Assembly: GCF_000621745.1 (NCBI RefSeq)
Contig: NZ_JHXK01000029.1
Span: 19,415 to 83,414, forward strand
Direction of reading: 5' to 3'
Length of the DNA: 64,000 nucleotides
DNA from: Clostridium beijerinckii HUN142
GTDB lineage: Bacteria; Bacillota; Clostridia; Clostridiales; Clostridiaceae
Under the pieces are notes generated by a model. The model searched no databases, was not told the origin of the DNA, and saw only the letters and a list, made by a program, of their open reading frames with translations. The position numbers were made by a program, and so were the translations under genes. Shown here one piece after another: positions 1 to 8,795 of the stretch (within the stretch, counting starts at the first letter, position 1; every line of letters begins with the position of its first letter).

Positions 1-100
1 AGTAGACAATATAAGTTCTGATCTTTGAAAGTCTAAATAATATTGTATTTACAATTTATATTATATTAGATTACATATTAACGTAATTGAGGTGAAATTT

Positions 101-379
101 ATGTTCAAATGCCCGCATTGTAAATTTAAAACTATTACTTTATCGAAAAAAGTTGGTGGTGACTCTCGTTTCTCAACACGTGTCACATGTCCACATTGTT
201 TTCGTAAAAGTAAACTGCCATGGTGGAGCTTCTTTGTGCAAATGATATTTTTTGTTTCTGGCATATATATTCTCAAAAATAACAAATTCATTTCAATAAA
301 TGCTTTGGTGATTATGAGTTACTCAATAATTACTGTTGTCACGATACCTGCATTAATTCCATTGAAGAAATTAAAATAA
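101..379 (+). CDS. Small zinc-ribbon membrane protein
   Basis: A 92-residue protein with two CPHC knuckles in the first 30 residues, separated by 22 residues, followed by two hydrophobic segments. This looks like a small zinc ribbon fused to a membrane anchor and resembles the Firmicutes 'cxxc_20_cxxc' small proteins, whose function is unknown. An upstream in-frame GTG at 92 is less likely as start because GAGGTG at 89-94 is well placed (6 nt) for the ATG at 101. No operon partner is evident. Confidence 0.6.
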   Translation: MFKCPHCKFKTITLSKKVGGDSRFSTRVTCPHCFRKSKLPWWSFFVQMIFFVSGIYILKNNKFISINALVIMSYSIITVVTIPALIPLKKLK

Positions 380-485
380 TTAAATAAATTTTAGTGTTAT
401 AACCATGCTAATAATAAAAAGTTACTTAAAAATTGTTGCAATTGTAAATTTTAAATTGCTAATCATAAGGGGGATGGGGTAAAAA

Positions 486-1574
486 ATGAATCGAAGAAGT
501 ATAGAAAAATTAATTGTCAAGGGATTGATATTAGTTGGCGTTTTAGCAATGTTTCCAATGGGCGCAGATGCTGAATGGAAAAAAGATAATAATGGATGGT
601 GGTATACAGAAGGAAGCTCATGGTCAAGTGGCTGGAAGTTTATTGATAATAACTGGTACTATTTTGATAGCAATGGATATATGAAAACAGGATGGATAAA
701 AGATAAAAACGATTGGTATTATTTATATGATAATGGAGTAATGGCTAAAAATACTAGTATTGGTGGTTATGAATTAAATGCTGATGGAGCATGGGTCCAA
801 ATGAAAGAAAACAATTCATCAAACAATACTGTAAATTCAACAGATGTTAACAATAACAATATTACTGAAAATATTGACCAAGCTGTAAGTAAAGCCATAA
901 AAAGTAGAGGGACAAATTATCTAAGTGGAGAAGTGGTTACAGAAGGGCACATAGTTTTAGATGTTGAAGAAAAAGATAATATCGTGAAAGTTTACACTAT
1001 TTCAAGTTTGGGTTATTTTGGCTTTGAAAATGGGATTTTCACAGAAATCAGTGGAAGTGGAGCTATTCCTACGGTAATGACATTTTCTAAAAATTCAAAT
1101 GGTGGTTATTCATTAATCGAATATAAAGAACCTGAAGATGGAGAAGAATGTGAAAATTCTATAAAACAGATGTTTCCAGAGAAGCTATGGGACAAGGTTT
1201 TAAAAGGTCAGGAAAGCTATTTGCAGCTTGCAGAATCAAAAGAGAATGAGGCTAAAGAATACTTAAAACAAATTGGTAGAACTGCTGCAGTAAGCTCAAA
1301 ATATGTTGAGAAAAAACGTCCTAATATTAATGTTTCAGCAGAAAATAAATTATTTATATACTTGGGGAAGCATGATTTATTTATAAATGACTGTCCTTAT
1401 TGGCTAGGAACAAAAGAGCGTGTGGAAAATGGAATAAGGCTAATTTATGAAACATCTCAAAGTAAAAGCGCTGATGGATATGATGTGATCACTTTTAAAG
1501 AAACGAAATCAGATGGAACAGTTGTTGAAGAACGCAGTTACAAAATAGTAGGAGATGAACCAGAGCTTCAGTAG
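486..1574 (+). CDS. Secreted protein with N-terminal cell-wall-binding repeats
   Basis: 362 residues. An N-terminal signal peptide ends near residue 29 (AxA site before EWKKD). About two to three choline/glucan-binding-type repeats follow (WWYTEGSSW, WYYFDSNGYM, GWIKDKNDWYYL; residues ~30-95), then an Asn/Thr-rich linker and an unrecognised ~230-residue C-terminal domain. The repeats imply noncovalent attachment to wall polymer. The first repeat is very close to that of the LRR protein at 22573. The role of the C-terminal domain is unknown. A GGGGG-type ribosome site lies just upstream. Confidence 0.75.
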   Translation: MNRRSIEKLIVKGLILVGVLAMFPMGADAEWKKDNNGWWYTEGSSWSSGWKFIDNNWYYFDSNGYMKTGWIKDKNDWYYLYDNGVMAKNTSIGGYELNADGAWVQMKENNSSNNTVNSTDVNNNNITENIDQAVSKAIKSRGTNYLSGEVVTEGHIVLDVEEKDNIVKVYTISSLGYFGFENGIFTEISGSGAIPTVMTFSKNSNGGYSLIEYKEPEDGEECENSIKQMFPEKLWDKVLKGQESYLQLAESKENEAKEYLKQIGRTAAVSSKYVEKKRPNINVSAENKLFIYLGKHDLFINDCPYWLGTKERVENGIRLIYETSQSKSADGYDVITFKETKSDGTVVEERSYKIVGDEPELQ

Positions 1575-1721
1575 AAATTGAAGGATTCTCTAGCAAATGG
1601 TAAACTTATACCACTATATTATAATCTTTCAAATAAAATTAAACATGGATTTTACAGAAATATTTTATAACTTATTTGTTATAGTAAATTTATAGTCTTA
1701 ATATAGAGTTGGGGGTATTAT

Positions 1722-2108
1722 ATGAGTAAAACATTACTCTTTACCAAAGTTATTTATTCAATATTTTTTATATGTACAATAATTACATGTATCATTGTTT
1801 ATGGCAACATAGATAATAGTATGGCTTTAAAATTTGTGATTGGCTATGCTGTGTTTGCTCTATTTATGTTATTGTATGTGCCTATAATTACTTTATTTAA
1901 TGCGAGAAAATTGAAATGGGATTATCTTAGAAAAGTATTAAGTAAATTTGCTATTAAGTTTGTAATATTTTTTGCACTTAATTGCGTTTTTGATTACATC
2001 TTTAAAAGTCCTAATATAGATATAATTAAGGCTGCTTCTCATGCCTTGAGTTTATCCTTTGGCTTGGCTTTTTTAGATGTTACATTTTTAGATAGAAGAA
2101 AAAAATAA
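1722..2108 (+). CDS. Hypothetical integral membrane protein
   Basis: 128 residues with about four hydrophobic helices (residues ~7-28, 35-55, 75-92 and 100-120) and a basic C-terminus. The ribosome site GGGGG lies 8 nt before ATG. I do not recognise the family. It stands alone between the wall-binding protein and a MITE-like repeat. Confidence 0.6.
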   Translation: MSKTLLFTKVIYSIFFICTIITCIIVYGNIDNSMALKFVIGYAVFALFMLLYVPIITLFNARKLKWDYLRKVLSKFAIKFVIFFALNCVFDYIFKSPNIDIIKAASHALSLSFGLAFLDVTFLDRRKK

Positions 2109-2206
2109 TATGAATTTTTCTGTTTCGATTGCTAAACATACCCCTGATTGCATTAAAGATAATTGTCCTGAGAAACTGCTAAAATATAATCCCTAATGTA
2201 TTTATT

Positions 2207-2314
2207 GCATATATATTGCAAAAATAATTCTTCATCATAATTCTAAAAATATTGAAAGAATTTTAGCCGTAATTGTGAAATGTGCATTGTGAATCGCAAC
2301 ATATATATATATAT
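2207..2314. repeat. MITE-like repeat, copy A
   Basis: About 105 bp with A/T-rich ends related as inverted repeats (ATATATTGCAA on the left, TTGCAACATATATA-like on the right, here TCGCAAC). The core shares TTCTTCATCATAATTCTAAA and TTTTAGCCGTAATTGTGAA with copies at 21720, 24706 and 47739. It has no coding capacity and looks like a nonautonomous miniature element. Confidence 0.7.
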
Positions 2315-2372
2315 AAATTTAATGAGCTATTATCGGACTCATTAATCTTTTGAAAAATGTTTATGGGAAAGT

Positions 2373-2409
2373 TGTTTGCTTCTCCGCAATGCTTTGGGAG
2401 AAACAAACA
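2373..2409. other. Strong hairpin without T-tract
   Basis: TGTTTGCTTCTCC (2373-2385) pairs almost perfectly with GGGAGAAACAAACA (2396-2409) over a 10-nt loop. No U-run follows on either strand, so it is not a standard terminator. It lies downstream of the reductase gene that ends at 2505 on the minus strand and may protect that mRNA's 3' end. Confidence 0.4.
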
Positions 2410-2504
2410 TTTCCTTCAAGAATAAGGTACTGGGCTGTTTTAAAAGTGGCTAGAAGTTTTGCCGTGCCTGGATGGTAGGGGGATTTTCTTCTACTTTACA
2501 ACAA

Positions 2505-3065
2505 TCAGTTTAGTTTTTGCCCTATTTCCTCAGCTTGATTTAACATTTCTTGTTGACTAAGGATATCATCCTTACTGTGCAAGTTTCCTGCGATGATATT
2601 ACCTGCATTCACCATTTGACTATAGTCGCCAAAAATTTGATTAAGATATTCTGTAACATTTTTAAATGCTTCAGCAGGTGCACCGCTACATGTAACAGTT
2701 ATATACTTTTTCCCTGGTAAAAGTCTTGTGGTATGATTGGATTCCACAAAAAACGTAAATAGTCTATCTAGGAAATTTTTTGTATAACCGCTCACGTGCA
2801 CCATATAGACTGGTGTTCCAACTATAATGCAATCAGCATCAGCTATCTTAGGTAAAAGTTCAGTCATCTTGTCGTTAATAGAACAATATTCTACCTTATT
2901 TGCTTGACATAAACCACAAGCCCTGCAGCCTTTATTATCAAGTTCTGCTAAATTATAAGTTTCAACTTCATGTCCATTTTTCTTAATGCCGGAACAAATG
3001 GCATCAACTATTTTTGAAGTATTTCCGTCCTTTCTTGCGCTGCCTACAAAAGCTATAACTTTCAT
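2505..3065 (-). CDS. NAD(P)H-dependent FMN reductase / flavodoxin-fold oxidoreductase
   Basis: 186 residues. It begins KVIAFVGSARKDGNTSKI, the phosphate-binding loop of the NADPH-dependent FMN reductase/iron-sulfur flavoprotein family, and carries a Cys cluster (GCRACGLCQ, then YC) near residues 47-63 and the GTPVYMVHVSG flavin-contact segment. It probably reduces flavins or quinones in the cytoplasm. The Cys cluster is close to that of iron-sulfur flavoproteins, so an [Fe-S] cluster is possible but unproven. The AraC regulator at 3423-4367 lies upstream on the same strand and may control it. Confidence 0.8.
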   Translation of the reverse strand: MKVIAFVGSARKDGNTSKIVDAICSGIKKNGHEVETYNLAELDNKGCRACGLCQANKVEYCSINDKMTELLPKIADADCIIVGTPVYMVHVSGYTKNFLDRLFTFFVESNHTTRLLPGKKYITVTCSGAPAEAFKNVTEYLNQIFGDYSQMVNAGNIIAGNLHSKDDILSQQEMLNQAEEIGQKLN

Positions 3066-3250
3066 TTTTATTACCTCCTAATATCAATTCAAAATTAAAA
3101 GAGTATTCGAACCAGCATGACATTCCAAGATGATAGGCTAGTACCGGTTCAAAGACTAAATTAATTATAAATGTTACATAACAAGAATATTTGCCTTTTT
3201 CAATTATCTTTTTGCCTTATTCTCCAGATCTTTATTATTTCTCAGCCACA

Positions 3251-3420
3251 TTAGAAAACTGAGGGTGTTAAACCAACAGAATATTCTTCATTAATATAAG
3301 GAAAGCCCGCAAGCTCATAGGCAGCAGGCATGATAGAGCAGTGATTGGAGTCTCTTTTTTGTGGATCAAAAATCATATCAATTACTATAAACTCAAAGCT
3401 ATATTTTAGATTAATATGTT
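3251..3420 (-). pseudogene. Possible 3' remnant of a lost gene
   Basis: The minus strand from about 3420 to the TAA at 3251 reads open for ~55 codons with protein-like composition (HCSIMPAAYELAGFPYINEE then GLTPSVF-stop) but has no start or ribosome site and abuts the AraC gene's 3' end. It looks like the C-terminal tail of a deleted gene between the regulator and the flavin reductase. I do not recognise the parent family. Confidence 0.3.
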
Positions 3421-3422
3421 TT

Positions 3423-4367
3423 TTAGGGTTGTCTATATAATTTGCCTATATCTTTTCTAGGGGGAGCTCCATAAGAAGCTCTGTAATCCCGGCTAAATTG
3501 AGAATTACTAACATAACCTACCATTCTGCTGGCAGTGGTCGCATCCATGTGTTGTGACAGCATTAGATTCCTTGCTTCATGTAGACGCAGAGCTTTTTGA
3601 TATTGCATAGGGGACATCGAAGTGACCGCTTTAAAATGATTATAGAAAGAGGATTCACTCATATGTGTCAGTTTGGCTAAGTCTGAAACTTTAACTGCCT
3701 GAGAAAAATTTTTACGAAGCCAAGCTATTGCATCTGACACTTGATGTACTCCTGAGTCTGCAAATCCCATGGCCGCAACATTAACTCCAGCGGAACTGCG
3801 AAGTAGGCGAATTAGAATTTCGTCCATAATCAGTGGTGCAATGAATTCTACATCTCCTGGTTTTTGCAAGCACTCTAAAAGCCTTATCATTGCATCAATA
3901 ATGTTTATATCTGCATTCATAACATGTCCAGCGCGCCACTGTTTTATTTCAGGCAGACCATGAGAATAAACTTTTGGAACAATCTCAGCAATCCGCTCGG
4001 GATTAAGATCCAGCCTTATAATAAGGAGAGGTTCAGATTTAGTTGCCTTCATAGTTTGCAGAGAAATTGGCAGGGTGATTGGATTCATTAACATTTGTGA
4101 TTTATCAAGCTTGTATGTCTCGTGACCTATTGAGATAGACCTTGCTCCTTTGGCAACAATACTTAAAGAAGGTAAATAGAAAGTCTTTGGACAATCTATC
4201 TCTGTTCCTGAATAACGAATGATAGACAGACCAGAGATGGGCAGAGTTAAAACACCATCCTGTGGAGCACAGGTATATAGCAGGTGTGCTAATCGAGTCA
4301 TTTTTGTTTGGAGTAATCTTTCAATGTTATCTGATTCTGGAATGACATACTCACTATATATATTCAT
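3423..4367 (-). CDS. AraC-family transcriptional regulator
   Basis: 314 residues. The N-terminal ~190 residues match the AraC-type ligand-binding region (AraC_N, with YLPSLSIVAKGARSISIG). The C-terminal ~100 residues hold two helix-turn-helix motifs (VSDLAKLTHMSESSFYNHFK; ATTASRMVGYVSNSQFSRDY). The AraC_N subfamily commonly regulates adjacent oxidoreductases, which fits the flavin reductase downstream on the same strand. The ligand is unknown. Confidence 0.85.
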   Translation of the reverse strand: MNIYSEYVIPESDNIERLLQTKMTRLAHLLYTCAPQDGVLTLPISGLSIIRYSGTEIDCPKTFYLPSLSIVAKGARSISIGHETYKLDKSQMLMNPITLPISLQTMKATKSEPLLIIRLDLNPERIAEIVPKVYSHGLPEIKQWRAGHVMNADINIIDAMIRLLECLQKPGDVEFIAPLIMDEILIRLLRSSAGVNVAAMGFADSGVHQVSDAIAWLRKNFSQAVKVSDLAKLTHMSESSFYNHFKAVTSMSPMQYQKALRLHEARNLMLSQHMDATTASRMVGYVSNSQFSRDYRASYGAPPRKDIGKLYRQP

Positions 4368-4538
4368 GATTTGAAAACGCTCCTTATTATATAAATTTTA
4401 TTATTATATTAATAATTTAGATATAAAAATTTAGTTATCTATTTTAATATAATAGCAGTTAATCATTGAAATTTATATAGAATATGTGAGATATCTTCGA
4501 AATGAAAAGTATCGAAGGAACCAGTCAGATTTATTTAT

Positions 4539-4578
4539 ACTGAAAGTATACGTATCGGCTAAAACGTATGCTTTCAGT
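4539..4578. promoter_or_regulatory. 15-bp inverted repeat between convergent/divergent genes
   Basis: ACTGAAAGTATACGT (4539-4553) and ACGTATGCTTTCAGT (4564-4578) match in 14 of 15 positions with a 10-nt spacer. It lies in the 328-bp gap between the AraC gene start and the 3' end of the HXXEE gene. There is no T-run, so it may be an operator for the AraC gene or a structured 3' end. The rest of the gap shows nothing coding. Confidence 0.4.
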
Positions 4579-4695
4579 TTACATTTAGTAAAATATTGAT
4601 TTGTGCTTAATTTAACGATTGGGGATTAGTTTGATAGAGATTGTAAAACTGTGTAGATATTACTGTAAACAGGAATGAATACCGTAAAAGTATGA

Positions 4696-5205
4696 TCATT
4701 CCACTAATTCGGATAATTTATTAATGTTTTTATGCAATATCTTTACATTTGCAAAAACAAATACAATTCCTATAATTACCCAAATAGAAATTTCAATAGC
4801 GGAGCACCCCAAGATATTTTGGGCAAGTTTTAAAATATAGCAACATGGAACAACTGTTAGCCATGCTGTTATTTCACCAGGGACATAATGACGGTAGGAT
4901 AATGGTAATAATATAATATGGAATAAGATCAGATGAACGATATTTGCTACAAGTAAACCGTACCACAAACCATAAAATCCACTAATGTTGCCAATCATAG
5001 TAGCTATAATCCACAAAATCAATTCTTCAAATACACCTATTGCGAATCCAGCTGTATTTTTTGTGCCTCCAAATGGAGTTATAGCTAGAGGTATATATTG
5101 TTTTAAATCCTTTTTACACCAGTGCTTTGCCATAATAATCTCTTCCATATCGTGTACAATAAATAATAACGGAAAAATCCATACAAACCATTTTAATTCA
5201 TTCAT
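4696..5205 (-). CDS. HXXEE domain-containing membrane protein
   Basis: 169 residues, about five hydrophobic segments. The signature HDMEE lies in the first helix (residues ~18-22), as in the HXXEE family (Pfam PF13787), with a second conserved FEE near residue 60. Function is unknown; conserved His and Glu inside membrane helices suggest metal binding or catalysis. It is divergently transcribed from the TetR gene at 5359, which probably represses it. Confidence 0.75.
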   Translation of the reverse strand: MNELKWFVWIFPLLFIVHDMEEIIMAKHWCKKDLKQYIPLAITPFGGTKNTAGFAIGVFEELILWIIATMIGNISGFYGLWYGLLVANIVHLILFHIILLPLSYRHYVPGEITAWLTVVPCCYILKLAQNILGCSAIEISIWVIIGIVFVFANVKILHKNINKLSELVE

Positions 5206-5358
5206 TTTTCATTCCCCCTTTGTTATTTATTTTACTCATTTACTTTAATGCTTCAAACATCAATATCTAAGTGTTTATGTATTTAAACTACAAAAAGTAT
5301 ATAAAGTGTTGTTTATATATATATACTTCTTTAAAATAATGGTATGGAGGAACTGCAT

Positions 5359-5928
5359 ATGAATGAAAATGATTTGCGTGTTATAAAGACAAAAAGAAAC
5401 ATAGAAGAATCTTTTATTTATTTACTTGGGGAAAAAGATTTTTACAAAATAACAGTACAAGATATATTGGACAGGGCTTTAATTAATCGCTCTACATTTT
5501 ACAAGCATTATACAGATAAATACAAACTAGCTGAAACTCTTTGCAATGAAATATTTAACTTACTAAAAACTGGTGTAAAAGATAGATTTGACTGTTCTAA
5601 TGTAGATGATGCAATTATGGTTATAAAACCTTTATATCATATATTATCTGTTAAACGAGAAGAAATTTTAGCTCTTTTTACCATTCATACAGATACGATT
5701 CATCTATATGATGATATGTCCGATTTTTTAAAGAGAAGTTTTTATGACCAGTATGAAACAAAAAATAAAAAGTCACCTGAAATTTTAGATTATGTATCAG
5801 ATTTATATGCAGCACTTGTTATGACTGCAATTAAGTGGTGCCTACAAAATGATGGATATGAAGAATTGACTAATCATACTCAGCTTGTTTTAAAACTAGC
5901 AGAAGTGTTTGACTATCCGTGTGAATGA
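5359..5928 (+). CDS. TetR-family transcriptional regulator
   Basis: 189 residues from ATG 5359, chosen because GGAGG (5346-5350) sits 8 nt upstream; the in-frame ATG at 5344 overlaps that site. The N-terminal TetR HTH is clear (FYKITVQDILDRALINRSTF then YKHYTDKYKL). The C-terminus resembles the TetR_C_8 type of DhaS-like regulators. It is divergent from the HXXEE gene, and the shared 153-bp A/T-rich gap probably holds its operator. Confidence 0.85.
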   Translation: MNENDLRVIKTKRNIEESFIYLLGEKDFYKITVQDILDRALINRSTFYKHYTDKYKLAETLCNEIFNLLKTGVKDRFDCSNVDDAIMVIKPLYHILSVKREEILALFTIHTDTIHLYDDMSDFLKRSFYDQYETKNKKSPEILDYVSDLYAALVMTAIKWCLQNDGYEELTNHTQLVLKLAEVFDYPCE

Positions 5929-5994
5929 GTAGTGATATCTAAAAAAGCAGACAATCTATAAAAGTAGATAAGTTAAATAAATTTAAACAAAGAT

Positions 5995-6033
5995 GGTAGC
6001 AACTAAATGTGAGTAGTGGCTACTTTTTTTTCG
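5995..6033 (+). terminator. Intrinsic terminator of the TetR gene
   Basis: GTAGC (5996-6000) pairs with GCTAC (6019-6023) and is followed by eight T residues. Confidence 0.7.
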
Positions 6034-6204
6034 TCACAAGCACTTCTAACTGTCTAGTCATATCATATCCATATTAAAATTTTTAATAAACCGTTGTGAT
6101 AAATAGCAAAACAGTATATAATAAGGAACGGTTGATAAAATTTATCAATTGATATGAAATATCAATTTATACAAAGTATTATAGAGTTATAAAAGGAGAT
6201 TTTT

Positions 6205-7161
6205 ATGGATAGATTTTATGAAATGGAAAGCTTTTGCATGGGAACAATAATAAGTCAGAAGGTTTACGGAGAAAATGCAAAAATAGCAGCAATTGAAGTT
6301 GAGGATGAAATGAAAAGATTAGAGAGACTTATGAGTTTCTTTTTAGAATCTAGCGAAGTGAGTAAGTTAAATAGAGCTGCTGGTCAATATGAAGTTAAGC
6401 TTAGTGATGAAGTTTTATTTGTATTAAATAAAGCGAAATATTATTCAGAGATTTGTAAATGGAGCTTTGATATTACTATAGCTCCACTTGCTAGATTGTG
6501 GGGAATCTTTACTAGTAGTGAAAAAATTCCTTTACAAGAAGAAGTTAATGAAGCTTTAAAACTTATTGGACATAATTACCTAAGTATAAATAATGAGTTG
6601 AAGACATCAAAACTTGAAAAATCAGGGCAATGCGTGGATTTGGGGGCTATTGCAAAAGGTTATGCTGCTGACAGAGCAATTGAAATATATAAACAACATA
6701 AAATAGAATCGGCTTTTGTAAATCTTGGAGGCAACGTAGCAGTTCTTGGGAACAAGCCAAATGGAGATTCCTTTAGAGTTGGTATTCAAAACCCATTACT
6801 TCAAAGGGGGCAATGTTTAGGAGCAGTGAATGCAGCTAATAAAACAGTTGTTACGTCTGGAGACTACGTAAGATATTTTGAAAAAGATAATAAAAAATAT
6901 CACCATATTTTAGATCCTAGAACAGGTTATCCTGCTGAGTCTTCTTTAATTAGTACAACTATAGTATCAAAGGAGTCTATAGTTGCAGATGCACTGTCCA
7001 CAGCTATATTTATATTAGGACTTGAGGCTGGAATTAAGTTAATTGATAGACAAGAAGATATGGAGGCTATATTTATAACTAAAGATAAAGAAATATATGT
7101 TACAAAAGGTTTAAAGGAAGATTTTACTTTCTTTAAAACTGATGGATTTACATTAGTGTAA
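6205..7161 (+). CDS. apbE: FAD:protein FMN transferase (ApbE)
   Basis: 318 residues. ApbE transfers FMN from FAD to Thr/Ser in FMN-binding domains using Mg2+. Family landmarks seen: MGTIISQKVYG at the N-terminus, VDLGAIAKGYAADRA (flavin/Mg site, ~residue 148), NLGGNVAVLG and HHILDPRTGYPA near residue 233, then DALSTAIF. There is no obvious lipobox, so it may act in the cytoplasm or be membrane associated by other means. The two following genes each carry an FMN-binding domain with an SGAT acceptor and are the likely substrates. AAGGAG lies 8 nt before ATG. Confidence 0.92.
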   Translation: MDRFYEMESFCMGTIISQKVYGENAKIAAIEVEDEMKRLERLMSFFLESSEVSKLNRAAGQYEVKLSDEVLFVLNKAKYYSEICKWSFDITIAPLARLWGIFTSSEKIPLQEEVNEALKLIGHNYLSINNELKTSKLEKSGQCVDLGAIAKGYAADRAIEIYKQHKIESAFVNLGGNVAVLGNKPNGDSFRVGIQNPLLQRGQCLGAVNAANKTVVTSGDYVRYFEKDNKKYHHILDPRTGYPAESSLISTTIVSKESIVADALSTAIFILGLEAGIKLIDRQEDMEAIFITKDKEIYVTKGLKEDFTFFKTDGFTLV

Positions 7162-7571
7162 TCATAGAAGTTTCAGACCTATTATTAATTTTTATATGTC
7201 TAAAAGGAAATTTACGATTGAAATAAGTTGGAATAAAAACTTTGGAGTGCAGTTAATTTTTAAATTTAACTGCTGATAATCTTTTATGAAATATTTAATG
7301 CAACTTATATAATTGTATTTTTGTATTGGAGAGTCAGCTAAGAGGCTCAACAAGTTTTTGAGAAAAAAAGATATTGAAAATCATTATCAGTTATGGTATT
7401 GTTTTGTAGTAAAGTTTTTATATCTTAATCTTATGAATAATTTACATAAAATTTTTATATTAAGACGAAAAGATAAAAAAGTTTTAAGGTCGTTATTTTC
7501 ATACATTACTTTTAAGTAAATCAATGAAATTGATAGCTTAAACACATATTTTATTATTTAGGAGGTCATTT
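7162..7571. other. 410-bp intergenic region before the FMN-binding lipoprotein
   Basis: It contains a hairpin (GCAGTTAA at 7249-7256 with TTAACTGC at ~7266-7273) followed by a weak T-rich stretch, possibly a terminator of apbE. An open frame at 7313-7519 has no ribosome site and no recognisable product, so I do not call it a gene. The lipoprotein gene therefore probably has its own promoter. Confidence 0.4.
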
Positions 7572-8774
7572 ATGCTTAGTAAGAAAAGCAAATTATTAAT
7601 ATCATTATTGGTTGTGGGGAGTAGCGTGTTTACAGGCTGTGCAAATTTCAATTCAGCCGAAAAATCATCAACTGTAAAACCAACTTTTGCAGCTTGGGAG
7701 AAAAAAGAAAATGTTTGGCCAGAGTGGGCAGAGCCAAGTACAGTAGATATAGATGAGGATGTGAAATATGCAACTTTCCAATTAAGATCTTCCATTGATC
7801 TTGGAAGTGCTCACGATAATATTAAACAGCTACGTTATTTAATTGAAAATACAAAGCCATCAGAAGAGACTCCTTCATATTACTATTGGATGTATAACCT
7901 TGGGGATAGTCTTTTAAAAGTAGGTGAATATAAGTTAGCATACAACTATTTAACAAAAGTGATAGACTTACCAGCTGATACAGTTGTTAGTGAAACTAGA
8001 AAAGACGGTAAGATAGTAAAAAATACAAAGAAAGACTTAAATTTAGATAGTAATGCAAAAATTATGATTTTAAAGATATTAGCAGTTGAAGGATATGATG
8101 AAGAATTTAAAGCTAAGAATAAAGATATTGAATATGATAGCCCAACTGATGCCTCAACAATAGCATTTGCACTTGGAACTTTAGGTAATAAAGAAGAAGC
8201 ATATAAGACCTTTGAATTTGCATCAAATCCAGATAACTTTAAGGAAAAGAGCAAATTAAAGACTGCAACTTCAAATGTAGGTTCGGCAGCTTATGCTTTT
8301 TCAAATGGGGATTATGATAAAGTCTTGCAACTAACAGATAAAATAAGTAAGGAAGGTGTTGATAGCAAAAATCCAGCATATTTTGAAGGTTTTGAAGATA
8401 ATAACGAGTATGCAATGAGACAATGGAAAGCATCTTTTGCTCAAATTCAAGCTTATAGAGAATTAGCAGAGAAAGCTAAAAGTGGACAAGTAGCTGATTT
8501 AAAAGATCTTAAGGACGGAGAATATGAGGGCAGTTCAATTAGTTTTATGCAAAGTCCTGTAAATGTTAAAGTCACAGTTAAAGATGGCAAAGTATCAAAT
8601 GTAAAAGCTAATCAAGCAACTCCTCAAGATGATAGATCTAATGGAGCTTTTGATATTATTGCAGATAGAATTGTGGAAAAACAATCTACAGATGTTGATA
8701 CTATTTCTGGTGCTACTTTATCAAGTGAAGCTGTTAGAATTGGTACTTTAGAAGCATTATTAAAAGCTAAATAA
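7572..8774 (+). CDS. FMN-binding lipoprotein
   Basis: 400 residues. A lipoprotein signal peptide ends in the lipobox FTGC (Cys ~23). The middle ~270 residues are helical with TPR-like segments (YNLGDSLLKVGEYKLAYNYL; GTLGNKEEAYKTFEFA). The C-terminal ~80 residues form an FMN_bind domain (KDGEYEGSS to the end) with the covalent-FMN acceptor SGATLSS. It resembles flavinylated extracytoplasmic lipoproteins such as Listeria PplA in logic, though with a different middle domain. It is flanked by apbE and a membrane polyferredoxin, which suggests it carries electrons on the outer face of the membrane. Confidence 0.85.
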   Translation: MLSKKSKLLISLLVVGSSVFTGCANFNSAEKSSTVKPTFAAWEKKENVWPEWAEPSTVDIDEDVKYATFQLRSSIDLGSAHDNIKQLRYLIENTKPSEETPSYYYWMYNLGDSLLKVGEYKLAYNYLTKVIDLPADTVVSETRKDGKIVKNTKKDLNLDSNAKIMILKILAVEGYDEEFKAKNKDIEYDSPTDASTIAFALGTLGNKEEAYKTFEFASNPDNFKEKSKLKTATSNVGSAAYAFSNGDYDKVLQLTDKISKEGVDSKNPAYFEGFEDNNEYAMRQWKASFAQIQAYRELAEKAKSGQVADLKDLKDGEYEGSSISFMQSPVNVKVTVKDGKVSNVKANQATPQDDRSNGAFDIIADRIVEKQSTDVDTISGATLSSEAVRIGTLEALLKAK

Positions 8775-8795
8775 TTAGAAAGTTGGAGAAATAAC

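Noticed and set aside
3769..3951. Plus-strand frame inside the AraC gene (3769-3963)
   Set aside because: Shadow of the real minus-strand coding sequence, which has full AraC domains.
7313..7519. 68-codon open frame as a gene
   Set aside because: No ribosome site, low-complexity aromatic/basic composition and no family resemblance.
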